A stretch of DNA of 36,771 nucleotides from an uncultured Clostridia bacterium (GCA_945874765.1 CAMCHQ010000018.1:1-36771), one strand, 5' to 3'; positions 25,247 through 34,314 are shown, counted from the first letter of the stretch. Notes: generated by a model from the sequence alone, not told the origin. A program made the numbers and translations.

Positions 25247-26158
25247 ATGAATAAAGTTATTGTAATTGCAGGCCCTACCGCTTCGGGCAAAACAGGGTTG
25301 GGAATTGAGGTTGCCAAAGCAATCGGAGGCGAAATAATTTCAGCCGATTCAATGCAGGTTTATAAAAATATGCCTATAGCAACCGCCGCACCGACAGATG
25401 AGGAAAAATCGCAGGCGATACACCACCTTGTTGAATTTCTTGATAATGACGAAAAATTCAGCGTTGCCGAATGGTGCACTCTTGCAAAGGAAAAAATTAA
25501 CGATATTCTTTCAAGAGGAAAAGTTCCTGTAATAGTAGGCGGAACGGGGCTTTTTATTGATAGCCTTGTTGATAATATCAGCTTTGAGGATATTGAGGTT
25601 GATGAAGATTTAAGGCAAAAACTTATGAGCCGTGATATTGACAGTCTTTATGACGAACTTTTAAAAGTTGATAAAAAAGCGGCTGAAAATATACATAAGA
25701 ATAACAAAAAGCGAGTTGTTCGTGCGCTGGAGCTTCATTATTTGGGAAGTTCGAAAACAGAGCAAAACGAAAATTCACGAAAAGAGAAAAGTCCTTATGA
25801 TTTTCTTTATTTCGTGCTTCAGTATGAAAACAGGCAAACGCTTTATGACAGAATCAATTTGAGAGTTGACAGAATGCTTGAAAGCGGTCTTTTGGATGAG
25901 GCTTCTGCAATGCAGGGGAAATATCAAAAAACTTCGGCTCAGGCAATAGGTCATAAGGAGCTTGCAAGATATTTAAACGGTGAGGCTTCTCTTGAAGAAT
26001 GTATCCAAAAGCTTAAGCAGGAGAGCCGCCGATATGCAAAAAGGCAGATTACTTGGTTTAAAAGAAGGAATGACGCTGTTTTTATTCCTGTGGATAAACT
26101 TAAAGACAGCGCCGCAAAAACAGTTATAGATAAATGCGAGGACTTTTTAAATGGCTGA
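25247..26158 (+). CDS. miaA: tRNA dimethylallyltransferase
   Basis: It attaches a dimethylallyl group to A37 of tRNAs reading UNN codons, making i6A, the substrate of MiaB. The 303-residue protein has the P-loop GPTASGKT at 9-16, ISADSMQVYKNM and VGGTGLFIDSLV. An in-frame TTG at 25241 would overlap the mutL stop and add two residues; the ATG at 25247 fits the family better. There is no strong ribosome binding site, suggesting coupling to mutL translation. Its last 8 bases overlap the next gene. Confidence 0.96.
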   Translation: MNKVIVIAGPTASGKTGLGIEVAKAIGGEIISADSMQVYKNMPIATAAPTDEEKSQAIHHLVEFLDNDEKFSVAEWCTLAKEKINDILSRGKVPVIVGGTGLFIDSLVDNISFEDIEVDEDLRQKLMSRDIDSLYDELLKVDKKAAENIHKNNKKRVVRALELHYLGSSKTEQNENSRKEKSPYDFLYFVLQYENRQTLYDRINLRVDRMLESGLLDEASAMQGKYQKTSAQAIGHKELARYLNGEASLEECIQKLKQESRRYAKRQITWFKRRNDAVFIPVDKLKDSAAKTVIDKCEDFLNG

Positions 26159-27413
26159 CGAAAAGGCAAAAAAAGTGAATAAGGCTTCTAAGTATGTATC
26201 TAAGGACGTTATCGTTATTGCCGTTGTTCTTATTGCAATTGCCGTTTATATTATTGCCGAGTGCTACAGCGCAACCCACGTTGATATTAAAACGGTTACG
26301 GCGGTTAAATCGACGGTTTATCAAACGCTTGACAAACAGGCTTTGGTAATTCGTGACGAGCATACGGTTGAGGGCAGTTCAAGCGGTGTTACCTTTGCGT
26401 GCGTCGATGACGGCGAAAAGGTAAAGGTCGGCGGTAATATTGCCATGGTATTTGCAAACAGTGAGAATGCAAAAAGCTATTCAAGTGCTCTTGATTTACA
26501 AAGTCAGTTGGATTATTATATAAATTTGGAGAGCAAGTCGGCAGGTACGGCGACGGATGTTGAACAGATAGACAGCGACGTTATTAACGACGTCAATGAG
26601 TATATCCGTTCTTCGTCAAATTATAATTCTTCGTCCGTTCAGTCTGCGGCGCTCGACCTTAACGATAAGCTGACAAGGCGTCAGATGATAATCGGTGAGG
26701 ATATTGATTTCAGCACGGTTAAGCAAGGGCTTGAAAAAAAGCTTAATGCAATTAATCTTGATGCGTGCAAGCCGACAGGATATGTCAGCACTAAAGAGTC
26801 GGGCATTTTCTCGTCTTACAGTGACGGGTGCGAAACGGCTTTTGATTATAAAAATATAGACAAGCTTGATGTAAATACGCTTGATAAATATGTTTCGCAG
26901 GCTAAGAAAGCGAAAAAGACAAACAGTCTCGGTAAGCTTATTACCGATTATGAATGGTATTTTGCCTGCAAGGTATCTGCCGATGAGGTTAAAGGTATCG
27001 AAAACGGCGATATATTAAATGTTGCGCTTAAAGACAGCGATAAAATAATCGAATGTGAGGTTGTAAGCGGTGCAACGCTTGACCTTGGGGTTAAGGAGGC
27101 TGTTCTTATTCTTCGTGCGAATGAAATGGACAGCGAAATTGCATCGATGCGACTTGAAGATATAGAAATCAGATTTAACGAATACACCGGATTTAAGGTG
27201 CCTTCTTCAGCGATACATATTAATGACAAGGGTGAAAAAACGGTCTATGCTCTTGTTGCAAATCAGGTTGAAAGCAGAACGGGCAACGTTATTTATTCAA
27301 CCAAGGATTATGTAGTGTTTGAATACACACCTGAGGATGAAAATTCAATTCGTTTATATGACCAAATAATTACGCAGGGAAAGGATTTACACGATGGAAA
27401 AGTTTATACCTGA
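26151..27413 (+). CDS. Membrane-anchored HlyD-like adaptor protein
   Basis: A 420-residue protein with a charged N-terminus, one membrane segment at about 19-39 and a long extracytoplasmic part. A barrel-sandwich-like stretch (residues 50-105, around VDDGEKVKVGGNIAMVFA) is followed by a helical region, then beta-rich segments (about 265-400, including GFKVPSSAIHINDKGEKTVYALV) as in HlyD/RND membrane-fusion proteins. No ABC or RND pump gene is nearby. It overlaps miaA by 8 nt and yggS by 20 nt, so it is translationally coupled to division-cluster genes. From memory, a protein of this type often precedes yggS-sepF in clostridia. A cell-envelope or division role is inference only. Confidence 0.7.
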   Translation: MADEKAKKVNKASKYVSKDVIVIAVVLIAIAVYIIAECYSATHVDIKTVTAVKSTVYQTLDKQALVIRDEHTVEGSSSGVTFACVDDGEKVKVGGNIAMVFANSENAKSYSSALDLQSQLDYYINLESKSAGTATDVEQIDSDVINDVNEYIRSSSNYNSSSVQSAALDLNDKLTRRQMIIGEDIDFSTVKQGLEKKLNAINLDACKPTGYVSTKESGIFSSYSDGCETAFDYKNIDKLDVNTLDKYVSQAKKAKKTNSLGKLITDYEWYFACKVSADEVKGIENGDILNVALKDSDKIIECEVVSGATLDLGVKEAVLILRANEMDSEIASMRLEDIEIRFNEYTGFKVPSSAIHINDKGEKTVYALVANQVESRTGNVIYSTKDYVVFEYTPEDENSIRLYDQIITQGKDLHDGKVYT

Positions 27414-28122
27414 TGAGGCAAAAATTCAGTCAGTACAGGACAATTACAAAAAGGTTTTATCTAATGTTAAAGAAACTGCAATCAAAGCCGGCAGAAATCC
27501 TGAAGATGTAAGACTTATGGCTGTCACCAAAACAGTTGAAAGCGTTTATATTAATAAGGTTCTCGACTTAGGCGCAGACCTTATAGGTGAAAACAGAGTT
27601 CAGGAATTTTTAGGCAAAAAGGACGAGCTTCATTTAAACGGAGTTGAAAAGCACCTTATCGGTCATTTGCAGACAAACAAGGTTAAGCAAATTGTCGGTG
27701 AGGTTGATATGATTGAATCTGTTGACAGTGTTCACCTTGCAAAAGAGATTAGCAAAATTTCCGCTAAAAAGGGAATTACGACGAATGTTTTGCTTGAAGT
27801 AAACGTCGGCAAAGAAGAGTCGAAAAGCGGTATTTTCATTGAGGGACTTAACGATTTAATCGCTGAAATTTCCGAAATGGAAAACATTAAGATTAAAGGT
27901 CTTATGACTATTCCGCCGATATGCGACAGTGAGGCAGAGGTTTCAAAGTATTTTGAGTCAATGTATCAAACTTTCATTGACATTAAGAATAAAAAGATTG
28001 ATAATGTAGATATGGACATTTTATCAATGGGTATGAGCCACGATTATGAAGCCGCTGTTAAAAACGGCTCTAATATTGTAAGAGTCGGCTCTGCCATTTT
28101 CGGCGCAAGAAAATATTTTTAA
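27394..28122 (+). CDS. yggS: YggS-family pyridoxal phosphate homeostasis protein
   Basis: A 242-residue PLP-binding protein with the fold of the alanine racemase N-terminal domain. The PLP lysine is K46 in MAVTKT. GENRVQE, HLIGHLQTNK and the final SMGMSHDYEAA..GSNIVRVGSAIFG are typical. It keeps free PLP and amino-acid pools balanced and has no known catalytic activity. It corresponds to ylmE, upstream of sepF in Bacillus. Its start lies 20 nt inside the HlyD-like gene, with GGGAAAGGA upstream. Confidence 0.93.
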   Translation: MEKFIPDEAKIQSVQDNYKKVLSNVKETAIKAGRNPEDVRLMAVTKTVESVYINKVLDLGADLIGENRVQEFLGKKDELHLNGVEKHLIGHLQTNKVKQIVGEVDMIESVDSVHLAKEISKISAKKGITTNVLLEVNVGKEESKSGIFIEGLNDLIAEISEMENIKIKGLMTIPPICDSEAEVSKYFESMYQTFIDIKNKKIDNVDMDILSMGMSHDYEAAVKNGSNIVRVGSAIFGARKYF

Positions 28123-28137
28123 AAGGAGAGGGAGAGT

Positions 28138-28635
28138 ATGAGCTTTTTTGATAAGATTAAAGAAATCGTCACCGAGAGTGACGATGACGAATATGATGAT
28201 TTTTATGAGGACGATAAAAAAGATAAATCAGTAGGAATTGCTCCTCCTGCAAGGGACAGATTTTCAAGACGTGATACTTCCGAGAGAGAGGAACGTTTTA
28301 CAGAGCGCCCACGAATTAAAAGGCACGACAGCGACAAGGTTGTCAATATTCATACAACCACTCAGCTTCAGGTTGTTCTAGTTAAGCCTGAAAGATTTGA
28401 GGAGGCAGCAACAATTGCCGATAATCTCAGCGAGAAAAGAACTATTGTTTTAAATCTTGAAAGCACAAACCGTGACGTTGCTCGCAGGCTTCTCGACTTT
28501 TTAAGCGGTGCGGCTTATGCAAGCGACGGTCAAATCAAGCGTGTTGCAAACAGCACATATATTATTACACCTTATAATGTTGACGTTATGGGCGATTTGA
28601 TAGACGAGCTTGAAAATAACGGTATGTTTATGTAA
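28138..28635 (+). CDS. sepF: Cell division protein SepF
   Basis: A 165-residue division protein that tethers and bundles FtsZ at the membrane. The N-terminus MSFFDKIKEIV fits the amphipathic membrane-binding helix. A charged, acidic linker follows to about residue 75. The C-terminal SepF domain covers about 78-165 (VVLVKPERFEEAATIADNL, then RRLLDFLSGAAYA, then a TYIITP strand). AAAGGAGAGGGAG lies before the ATG. The gene sits between yggS and divIVA, as in other Firmicutes. Confidence 0.95.
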   Translation: MSFFDKIKEIVTESDDDEYDDFYEDDKKDKSVGIAPPARDRFSRRDTSEREERFTERPRIKRHDSDKVVNIHTTTQLQVVLVKPERFEEAATIADNLSEKRTIVLNLESTNRDVARRLLDFLSGAAYASDGQIKRVANSTYIITPYNVDVMGDLIDELENNGMFM

Positions 28636-28683
28636 GCGATGAAATTAAATTATATATGTATATAATTATGGAGGAAGAATATA

Positions 28684-30006
28684 ATGATTACACCAAGTCA
28701 GATTCGTCAAAAGAAGATTTCTACCGTTGAAGGCGGTGGATATGACAGAAGCGAGGTTAATGAGCTTTTGCTTGAAATTATAGAGTCTTATGAGGCTGTA
28801 TATGCAGAGAATAAAGAGCTTTACCGTAAAATGGAAATCCTTGCCAACCGAATAGAAGAGTACAGGGCAGACGAGGATACAATTAAAAATGCACTTATTG
28901 CCGCTCAAAAGACTGCCGACAAGCTTATGAACGATACTAAGCAAAAGGCTGCTCAGTCACTTGAAGAAAGCGCAAAGACAGCTCAAAAGACTGTTGTTGA
29001 CGCTAAGGAAAAGGCAGATAAGATTATTTCAAGTGCAAGAGATTATGTTGCTAATCTTACAAATGAAAAGGAAAAGGCAGCAGGCGAGATTGTAGACGAG
29101 GCAGAAAAGAAAGCAAGTGACGCTGTTGCAGGCGCAAAGGTTGTTGCTCAGGACGTTCTTGAAAAGGCTAAGTCATTGTCGCAGGACCTTATCGGCAAGG
29201 CTAAGGCTGAAAAGGAAAATCAAAAGGAACTTGTTGAAAAGCTTAATGCTCAGTCAAAGTCATTTAAGGAAAGCCTCATTTCTCTTTATGAAAAGCAACT
29301 TGAAGCTGTTAAGAATATGACTGAAAATGCCGATGTTTCTCAGATTAAGGCTGATGAGGACAATATCGAAAAAGAATTAAACGATATTTATTCTTCAATT
29401 GACGAGCTTACAAAATCTGACGATGTTGACAAGGTGATTGACAAGGCAAAGACCGTTGAGATTGAGGAGGAAAAGGCAGTAGATGAAGAAATCAAACAAG
29501 AAGCAGACGAAAATACAGAAGTTGATGAAGTTATTGCTGAGGATGCTCAAGAACCAACTCAAGACGACGATAAAAATGAAACTGAAGCCGTAGAAGCAGA
29601 AAGTGCACAAGGCGACAGCAAAGACAGTGAGGACGATGCTGTTGATGAAATAATTGAGGAAATTGAAAGCGGAGACAAAAAGTCAATCGGCACTCTTGAT
29701 GAGGTTGACGATACACCAAAACAGGAAAAAGAAGAACCGGTAAGCGAGGAAGAAACAAAGGCTGCGGTTGACGCTTTTTCAAGTGATGAGATTACTCCGA
29801 TTGAGGATACAGGCGCAATCCCTGAAATTAATGACGAGCCGGAGCTTGAAGAAAAGCCACAGCCGTTTGAAAATTATTTCCACGTAAACCGTGAGGACCC
29901 TCACAATACCGATGAAACAATTTCTCTTATTCCTGAGGACGATGATGAGGACGAGGACGAAGAGGACAATAAAAAATTCAAAGGATTTTTTAAAAAGAAA
30001 AAATAA
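28684..30006 (+). CDS. divIVA: DivIVA-domain protein with long acidic extension
   Basis: The first 60 residues form a DivIVA lipid-binding and coiled-coil start (ITPSQIRQKKIS, GGGYDRSEVNELL), a domain that senses curved membrane at septa and poles. A long coiled coil rich in Ala, Lys and Glu runs to about residue 230. Residues about 235-430 are very acidic and low in complexity, and the protein ends in a basic FKGFFKKKK. At 440 residues it is more than twice the length of Bacillus DivIVA. GGAGGA precedes the ATG. It sits 48 nt after sepF and 21 nt before ileS. Confidence 0.9.
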   Translation: MITPSQIRQKKISTVEGGGYDRSEVNELLLEIIESYEAVYAENKELYRKMEILANRIEEYRADEDTIKNALIAAQKTADKLMNDTKQKAAQSLEESAKTAQKTVVDAKEKADKIISSARDYVANLTNEKEKAAGEIVDEAEKKASDAVAGAKVVAQDVLEKAKSLSQDLIGKAKAEKENQKELVEKLNAQSKSFKESLISLYEKQLEAVKNMTENADVSQIKADEDNIEKELNDIYSSIDELTKSDDVDKVIDKAKTVEIEEEKAVDEEIKQEADENTEVDEVIAEDAQEPTQDDDKNETEAVEAESAQGDSKDSEDDAVDEIIEEIESGDKKSIGTLDEVDDTPKQEKEEPVSEEETKAAVDAFSSDEITPIEDTGAIPEINDEPELEEKPQPFENYFHVNREDPHNTDETISLIPEDDDEDEDEEDNKKFKGFFKKKK

Positions 30007-30027
30007 ACCTATCAAGGAGTTAAAATA

Positions 30028-32823
30028 ATGGATTATAATCAAACATTGAATTTACCGAAAACCGATTTCCCTATGCGTGCAGGCTTACCTAAAAGAGAGC
30101 CGGAATTCTTAGCACGTTGGGAAGCAAACGACCAATATAAAAAGCTTATGGAGCATAATGACGGCAAGCCACTTTTCGTTTTGCACGACGGCCCTCCTTA
30201 TGCTAACGGCGATATCCATATCGGTCACGCTCTTAACAAAACTCTTAAAGACTTTATCGTAAGATATAAGAATATGACAGGCTTCAAGTCACCTTATGTT
30301 CCGGGCTGGGATACTCACGGTCTTCCTACCGAACTTGCAGCAAGAAAAAAGGCAGGTATCAGTGCGGAATCTAACATTTCGGACCTTGAACTTCGTAAGA
30401 TTTGCCGTGATACCGCACTTGGCTTTGTTGATATTCAAAGAGAGTCGTTTAAGCGTCTCGGCGTTATCGGCGAATGGGATAACCCATATATCACTCTTCA
30501 AAAGGAATTTGAGGAAGAACAAATTAAGGTATTCGCAACAATGGCAAATAAGGGCTATATCTATAAGGGATTAAAGCCTGTTTATTGGTGCCCTGACTGT
30601 AATACCGCTCTTGCCGAAGCTGAAATCGAATATGCAGAGGACCCTTGCCATTCAATCTATGTTAAGTTTAATGTAACAGACGACCTTGGTAAACTTACCG
30701 CTATGGGCGCTGATTTGAGCAAAACATATTTTGTAATTTGGACAACAACTACTTGGACTCTTCCAGCTAACGTTGCTATTTGCGTAGGCCCTGACTTTGA
30801 ATATTCACTTATCAAATCAGGTGACGAGTATTACGTAATGGCTACAGACCTTGCCGCATCTGCTATGGAGGCAAAGGGTGTAACAGATTACGAAACTATC
30901 GGTGTAATCAAAGGCTCCGAGCTTGAATATATGAAAACTCAGCATCCGTTTATCGACCGTACATCTCTTGTTATTGTCGGTGACCACGTTACTCTTGAAA
31001 GCGGTACAGGCTGTGTTCATACAGCACCGGGTCACGGTATTGAGGACTTCGTTGTATGTAAGAATTATCCTGAAATTCCTATTATTGTTCCTGTTGACGC
31101 TAAGGGCAGACTTACAGAGGAAGCAGGTATGTTTGCAGGCTTGACTACAGAAGAGGCCAACAAACCTATTGCTCTTTATCTTGATAAAATCGGCGCTCTT
31201 TTTGCACTTAAAAAGATTGAACACCAATATCCGCACTGCTGGAGATGTCATAAGCCTGTTATCTTCAGAGCAACAAGCCAGTGGTTCTGCTCTGTTGATG
31301 ATTTCAAGGATGAGGCTATTAAGGCCGCCGAGGATGTTAAGTGGTTCCCTGAATGGGGTAAGGACCGTTTGCAGTCAATGGTTAGGGAACGTGCAGACTG
31401 GTGTATTTCACGTCAGAGAAAATGGGGTGTTCCAATCCCTGTTGTATATTGTCAGGATTGTGGCAAGGAAATCATTGATAACGACATTATGATGAAAGTA
31501 TCAAAGATTTTCGGCGAAGAGGGCAGTGACGCTTGGTTTGCACACGATGCCGAATACTTCCTTCCTGAAGGCTTCAAATGTCCTCATTGCGGCAGTGATA
31601 AGGGCTTTGATAAGGAAAAGGATATTATGGATGTTTGGTTCGATTCAGGTTCTTCTCACGCTGCTGTTTGCAGAAAGAGAGGATATCTTAAAGTTCCTGC
31701 TGATGTATATCTTGAAGGTGCAGACCAATACAGAGGTTGGTTCCAATCTTCACTTCTTACTTCTGTTGCAGGCGGTAACGGTGCTCCTTATAAGCAAATC
31801 ATCACTCACGGCTGGACTGTTGACGGCGAGGGCAAGAAAATGTCTAAGTCTCTCGGTAACGGTATTGACCCGCAGGAAATCATCGGCAAGTACGGTGCTG
31901 ATATTCTTCGTCTTTGGGTTGCAAGTGCCGATTATCACGCAGATATCCGTATCAGCCCTGAGATTTTGAAGCAAATTTCAGATAACTATCGTAAGCTTCG
32001 TAATACGGCAAGATATTGCCTTTCAAACCTTTATGATTTTGACCCTGATAAGGATATGGTTTCAAATGACGAGCTTGAAGAACTTGACAAGTACGCTCTT
32101 ATGAAACTTGACGAGGTTCTTGAAATCGCAAGAGGCGCATTTGAGGTTTACGATTATCATACAGCCGCTCATTCACTCCATAATTTCTGCGTAGTTGAAA
32201 TGAGTAACTTCTACTTTGACGTTCTTAAAGACAGACTTTATACTTCTGCTCCGGAGAGCAAGACAAGACGTGCCGCTCAAACAGTTCTTTATAAAGTTCT
32301 TGACGCACTCACTCTTATTCTTACTCCTATTCTTGCATTTACCGCTGATGAAATTTGGCAGTCAATGCCTCACGATAAGAGCAGAAACGGCGAGTCACCG
32401 CTCTTTAATGAAATTCCACAGCCTGACTTTATTGAGGCAGACAACGATTTCATCGCTAAGTGGGACAGAATTCACGCAGTAAGATTTGACGTTCAAAAGG
32501 CTCTCGAGCTTGCAAGAAATGAAAAGATTATCGGTAAACCTCTTGAGGCTAAGGTTTCTCTTTATGCAGACGGCGAGCTTTACGATTTCTTGAAGAGCGT
32601 TGAAGCTCAGCTTCCTGAAATCTTTATCACTTCAGGCGTAAGTGTTGAAAAAGGTGAGGGTGAAGTTAAAGGCGACGTTGAGGGCTTAAGCGTAACGGTT
32701 TCTAAGGCTGACGGCGAAAAGTGCGAACGTTGCTGGAAGTTCTCTGATACAGTAGGTCAGGATTCTGAACATCCGACCCTTTGTGCTCATTGTGCGGCAG
32801 TAATGAAAGAACTTTCATTATAA
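30028..32823 (+). CDS. ileS: Isoleucyl-tRNA synthetase
   Basis: It charges tRNA-Ile with isoleucine and edits valine. The 931-residue length is typical for bacteria. Class I motifs are HIGH near residue 64 (PPYANGDIHIGH) and KMSKS near 604. The editing domain includes WTTTTWTLPAN, and a C-terminal zinc finger has paired cysteines (CERCW and CAHC). Codon choice is biased towards AAG and other likely optimal codons, as in the secreted protein at the left edge. Only 21 nt separate it from divIVA, so it has no T-box leader of its own. Confidence 0.98.
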   Translation: MDYNQTLNLPKTDFPMRAGLPKREPEFLARWEANDQYKKLMEHNDGKPLFVLHDGPPYANGDIHIGHALNKTLKDFIVRYKNMTGFKSPYVPGWDTHGLPTELAARKKAGISAESNISDLELRKICRDTALGFVDIQRESFKRLGVIGEWDNPYITLQKEFEEEQIKVFATMANKGYIYKGLKPVYWCPDCNTALAEAEIEYAEDPCHSIYVKFNVTDDLGKLTAMGADLSKTYFVIWTTTTWTLPANVAICVGPDFEYSLIKSGDEYYVMATDLAASAMEAKGVTDYETIGVIKGSELEYMKTQHPFIDRTSLVIVGDHVTLESGTGCVHTAPGHGIEDFVVCKNYPEIPIIVPVDAKGRLTEEAGMFAGLTTEEANKPIALYLDKIGALFALKKIEHQYPHCWRCHKPVIFRATSQWFCSVDDFKDEAIKAAEDVKWFPEWGKDRLQSMVRERADWCISRQRKWGVPIPVVYCQDCGKEIIDNDIMMKVSKIFGEEGSDAWFAHDAEYFLPEGFKCPHCGSDKGFDKEKDIMDVWFDSGSSHAAVCRKRGYLKVPADVYLEGADQYRGWFQSSLLTSVAGGNGAPYKQIITHGWTVDGEGKKMSKSLGNGIDPQEIIGKYGADILRLWVASADYHADIRISPEILKQISDNYRKLRNTARYCLSNLYDFDPDKDMVSNDELEELDKYALMKLDEVLEIARGAFEVYDYHTAAHSLHNFCVVEMSNFYFDVLKDRLYTSAPESKTRRAAQTVLYKVLDALTLILTPILAFTADEIWQSMPHDKSRNGESPLFNEIPQPDFIEADNDFIAKWDRIHAVRFDVQKALELARNEKIIGKPLEAKVSLYADGELYDFLKSVEAQLPEIFITSGVSVEKGEGEVKGDVEGLSVTVSKADGEKCERCWKFSDTVGQDSEHPTLCAHCAAVMKELSL

Positions 32824-32833
32824 TTAAGTTAAA

Positions 32834-32865
32834 CAGGCACACACCTGAAAATTGATGTGTGCCTG
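32834..32865 (+). terminator. Strong hairpin without a clear T-tract after ileS
   Basis: A perfect 10-bp stem (CAGGCACACA at 32834-32843, TGTGTGCCTG at 32856-32865) with a 12-nt loop lies between ileS and lspA. It is followed by ATTTACTATAAAAC instead of a T-run, so termination would be weak. It may instead be an RNA processing or stability element between the two genes. Confidence 0.55.
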
Positions 32866-32890
32866 ATTTACTATAAAACGGAGAGGTTTT

Positions 32891-33385
32891 GTGAAGTTAA
32901 AAAATAAAAAAATATGGTGCACGGTTATGATTGTAATAATCGTCGCTATTGACCAAATAACTAAATATTTTGCAAAAGCCTATCTTTACGGCAAAGGCGC
33001 AAAACCGTTTATCAAAGGTGTAGTTGAGTTTGTTTATGCAGAGAATACAGGCGTTGCCTTTTCTATGTTTGACGGCGGACGTTGGTTTTTTGTGGCGCTT
33101 ACTTTCGTTGTCCTGATTTTTTGTATTATATATATGTATAAAGGAAAAGGGCAAAACAACCTTTGGCTTTTTTGGTCGCTCGGAGTTATAGTGTCGGGTG
33201 CAATAGGCAATTTGATTGACAGGATTTATCTTGGATATGTTATTGATTTTATTAATCCGACCTTTGTTAATTTCGCAGTGTTCAATATAGCGGATTGCGC
33301 TGTAACCTTGGGAACAATAAGTCTTATGGCTTACCTTGTTTTCGATATATTTAAAAAGGAGAACAAGGATGAGCCAAAAAATTGA
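32891..33385 (+). CDS. lspA: Lipoprotein signal peptidase (signal peptidase II)
   Basis: A 164-residue membrane aspartyl protease that removes the signal peptide from lipidated prolipoproteins. Four membrane segments are visible. Conserved motifs are DQITK at 21-25, ENTGVAFS at 51-58 and GNLIDR at 106-111. The catalytic aspartates fit D119 (VIDF) and D135 (FNIAD). The start is GTG with GGAGAGG upstream. Its end overlaps rluD by 17 nt, the common lspA-rluD pairing. Confidence 0.95.
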   Translation: MKLKNKKIWCTVMIVIIVAIDQITKYFAKAYLYGKGAKPFIKGVVEFVYAENTGVAFSMFDGGRWFFVALTFVVLIFCIIYMYKGKGQNNLWLFWSLGVIVSGAIGNLIDRIYLGYVIDFINPTFVNFAVFNIADCAVTLGTISLMAYLVFDIFKKENKDEPKN

Positions 33386-34292
33386 TTTATCTGTTTCAAA
33401 TGAATTTGCAGGCATCAGGATAGATAAGTTTTTGGCTGAAAATATCGACTCTTTAACAAGAAGTATGATATCAAAGCTTATTGAAAACGGCAATGTTTTC
33501 GTGTTTGATAAAGTCGCTCAAAAAAGTTATAAATGCAAAGAGGGCGACGAAATCAGCGTGAATGTGCCAAAGCCTCGTGTGCTTGAAACTAAGGCTGAAA
33601 ATATACCGCTTGATATAGTGTATGAGGACAGCGACCTTTTGGTTGTCAATAAGCCAAAGGGTATGGTGGTTCATCCTGCCCCGGGTAATTATGAGGGCAC
33701 GCTTGTCAATGCACTTTTGTATCATTGCGGTGACAGCTTAAGCGGTATTAACGGTGTAATACGTCCCGGTATAGTTCATAGAATCGATAAGGACACGTCG
33801 GGACTTTTAATAGTAGCAAAAAATGATTTTTCCCATTTACATCTTGCCAGCCAGATTAAGGAACATTCCTTTTACCGTGCATATCAGGCAGTTGTTTACG
33901 GAAATATTAAAGAGGATAAGGGAACGGTAAACGAGCCTATAGGCAGAAATCCTAAGGATAGAAAGCGTATGGCTGTAGTTTACAAAAATTCGAGAAATGC
34001 AATAACTCATTATGAGGTTTTAAAGCGTTTTGGGAATTTTACACATATAAAGTGCATACTTGAAACGGGCAGAACTCATCAAATCAGAGTTCATATGGCT
34101 TATATCGGTCATCCGCTTGCAGGTGACGGGGTGTACGGACCTAAGAAGGTTATTACAAAACTTTCAGGTCAGTGCCTTCACGCAGGCGAGATTGGTTTTG
34201 TTCATCCGAGAACGAACGAGTATTTGCACTTTACTTCACCTTTGCCTAATTATTTTACCGATTTTTTGGCAGAGCTTGAAAGAAAACAATAA
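33369..34292 (+). CDS. rluD: RluD-type ribosomal large-subunit pseudouridine synthase
   Basis: It isomerises specific uridines in 23S rRNA. The 307-residue protein has an N-terminal S4 RNA-binding domain (about 14-60), then the catalytic HRIDKDTSG motif with D140 and the later GRTHQIRVHM. The ATG at 33369 follows AAAGGAG. An in-frame start at 33336 would read through that ribosome binding site and add eleven residues, so I rejected it. The symbol follows general clostridial annotation; the exact target uridines cannot be told, and B. subtilis names the paralogue after lspA rluD/ylyB. Confidence 0.9.
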   Translation: MSQKIDLSVSNEFAGIRIDKFLAENIDSLTRSMISKLIENGNVFVFDKVAQKSYKCKEGDEISVNVPKPRVLETKAENIPLDIVYEDSDLLVVNKPKGMVVHPAPGNYEGTLVNALLYHCGDSLSGINGVIRPGIVHRIDKDTSGLLIVAKNDFSHLHLASQIKEHSFYRAYQAVVYGNIKEDKGTVNEPIGRNPKDRKRMAVVYKNSRNAITHYEVLKRFGNFTHIKCILETGRTHQIRVHMAYIGHPLAGDGVYGPKKVITKLSGQCLHAGEIGFVHPRTNEYLHFTSPLPNYFTDFLAELERKQ

Positions 34293-34314
34293 CACCGTTA
34301 AATGAGGATTTAGG

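Noticed and set aside
28648-28667. AT-only palindrome before divIVA containing TATAAT, as a promoter or operator
   Set aside because: No -35 match at 16-18 bp upstream, and such palindromes arise easily in AT-rich DNA.
30007-30027. T-box leader of ileS
   Set aside because: The intergenic space is only 21 nt and holds just the ribosome binding site.
32897-33493. Minus-strand open frame of 198 codons opposite lspA
   Set aside because: It is antisense to a clear LspA with all motifs, and its translation shows no fold or motif.
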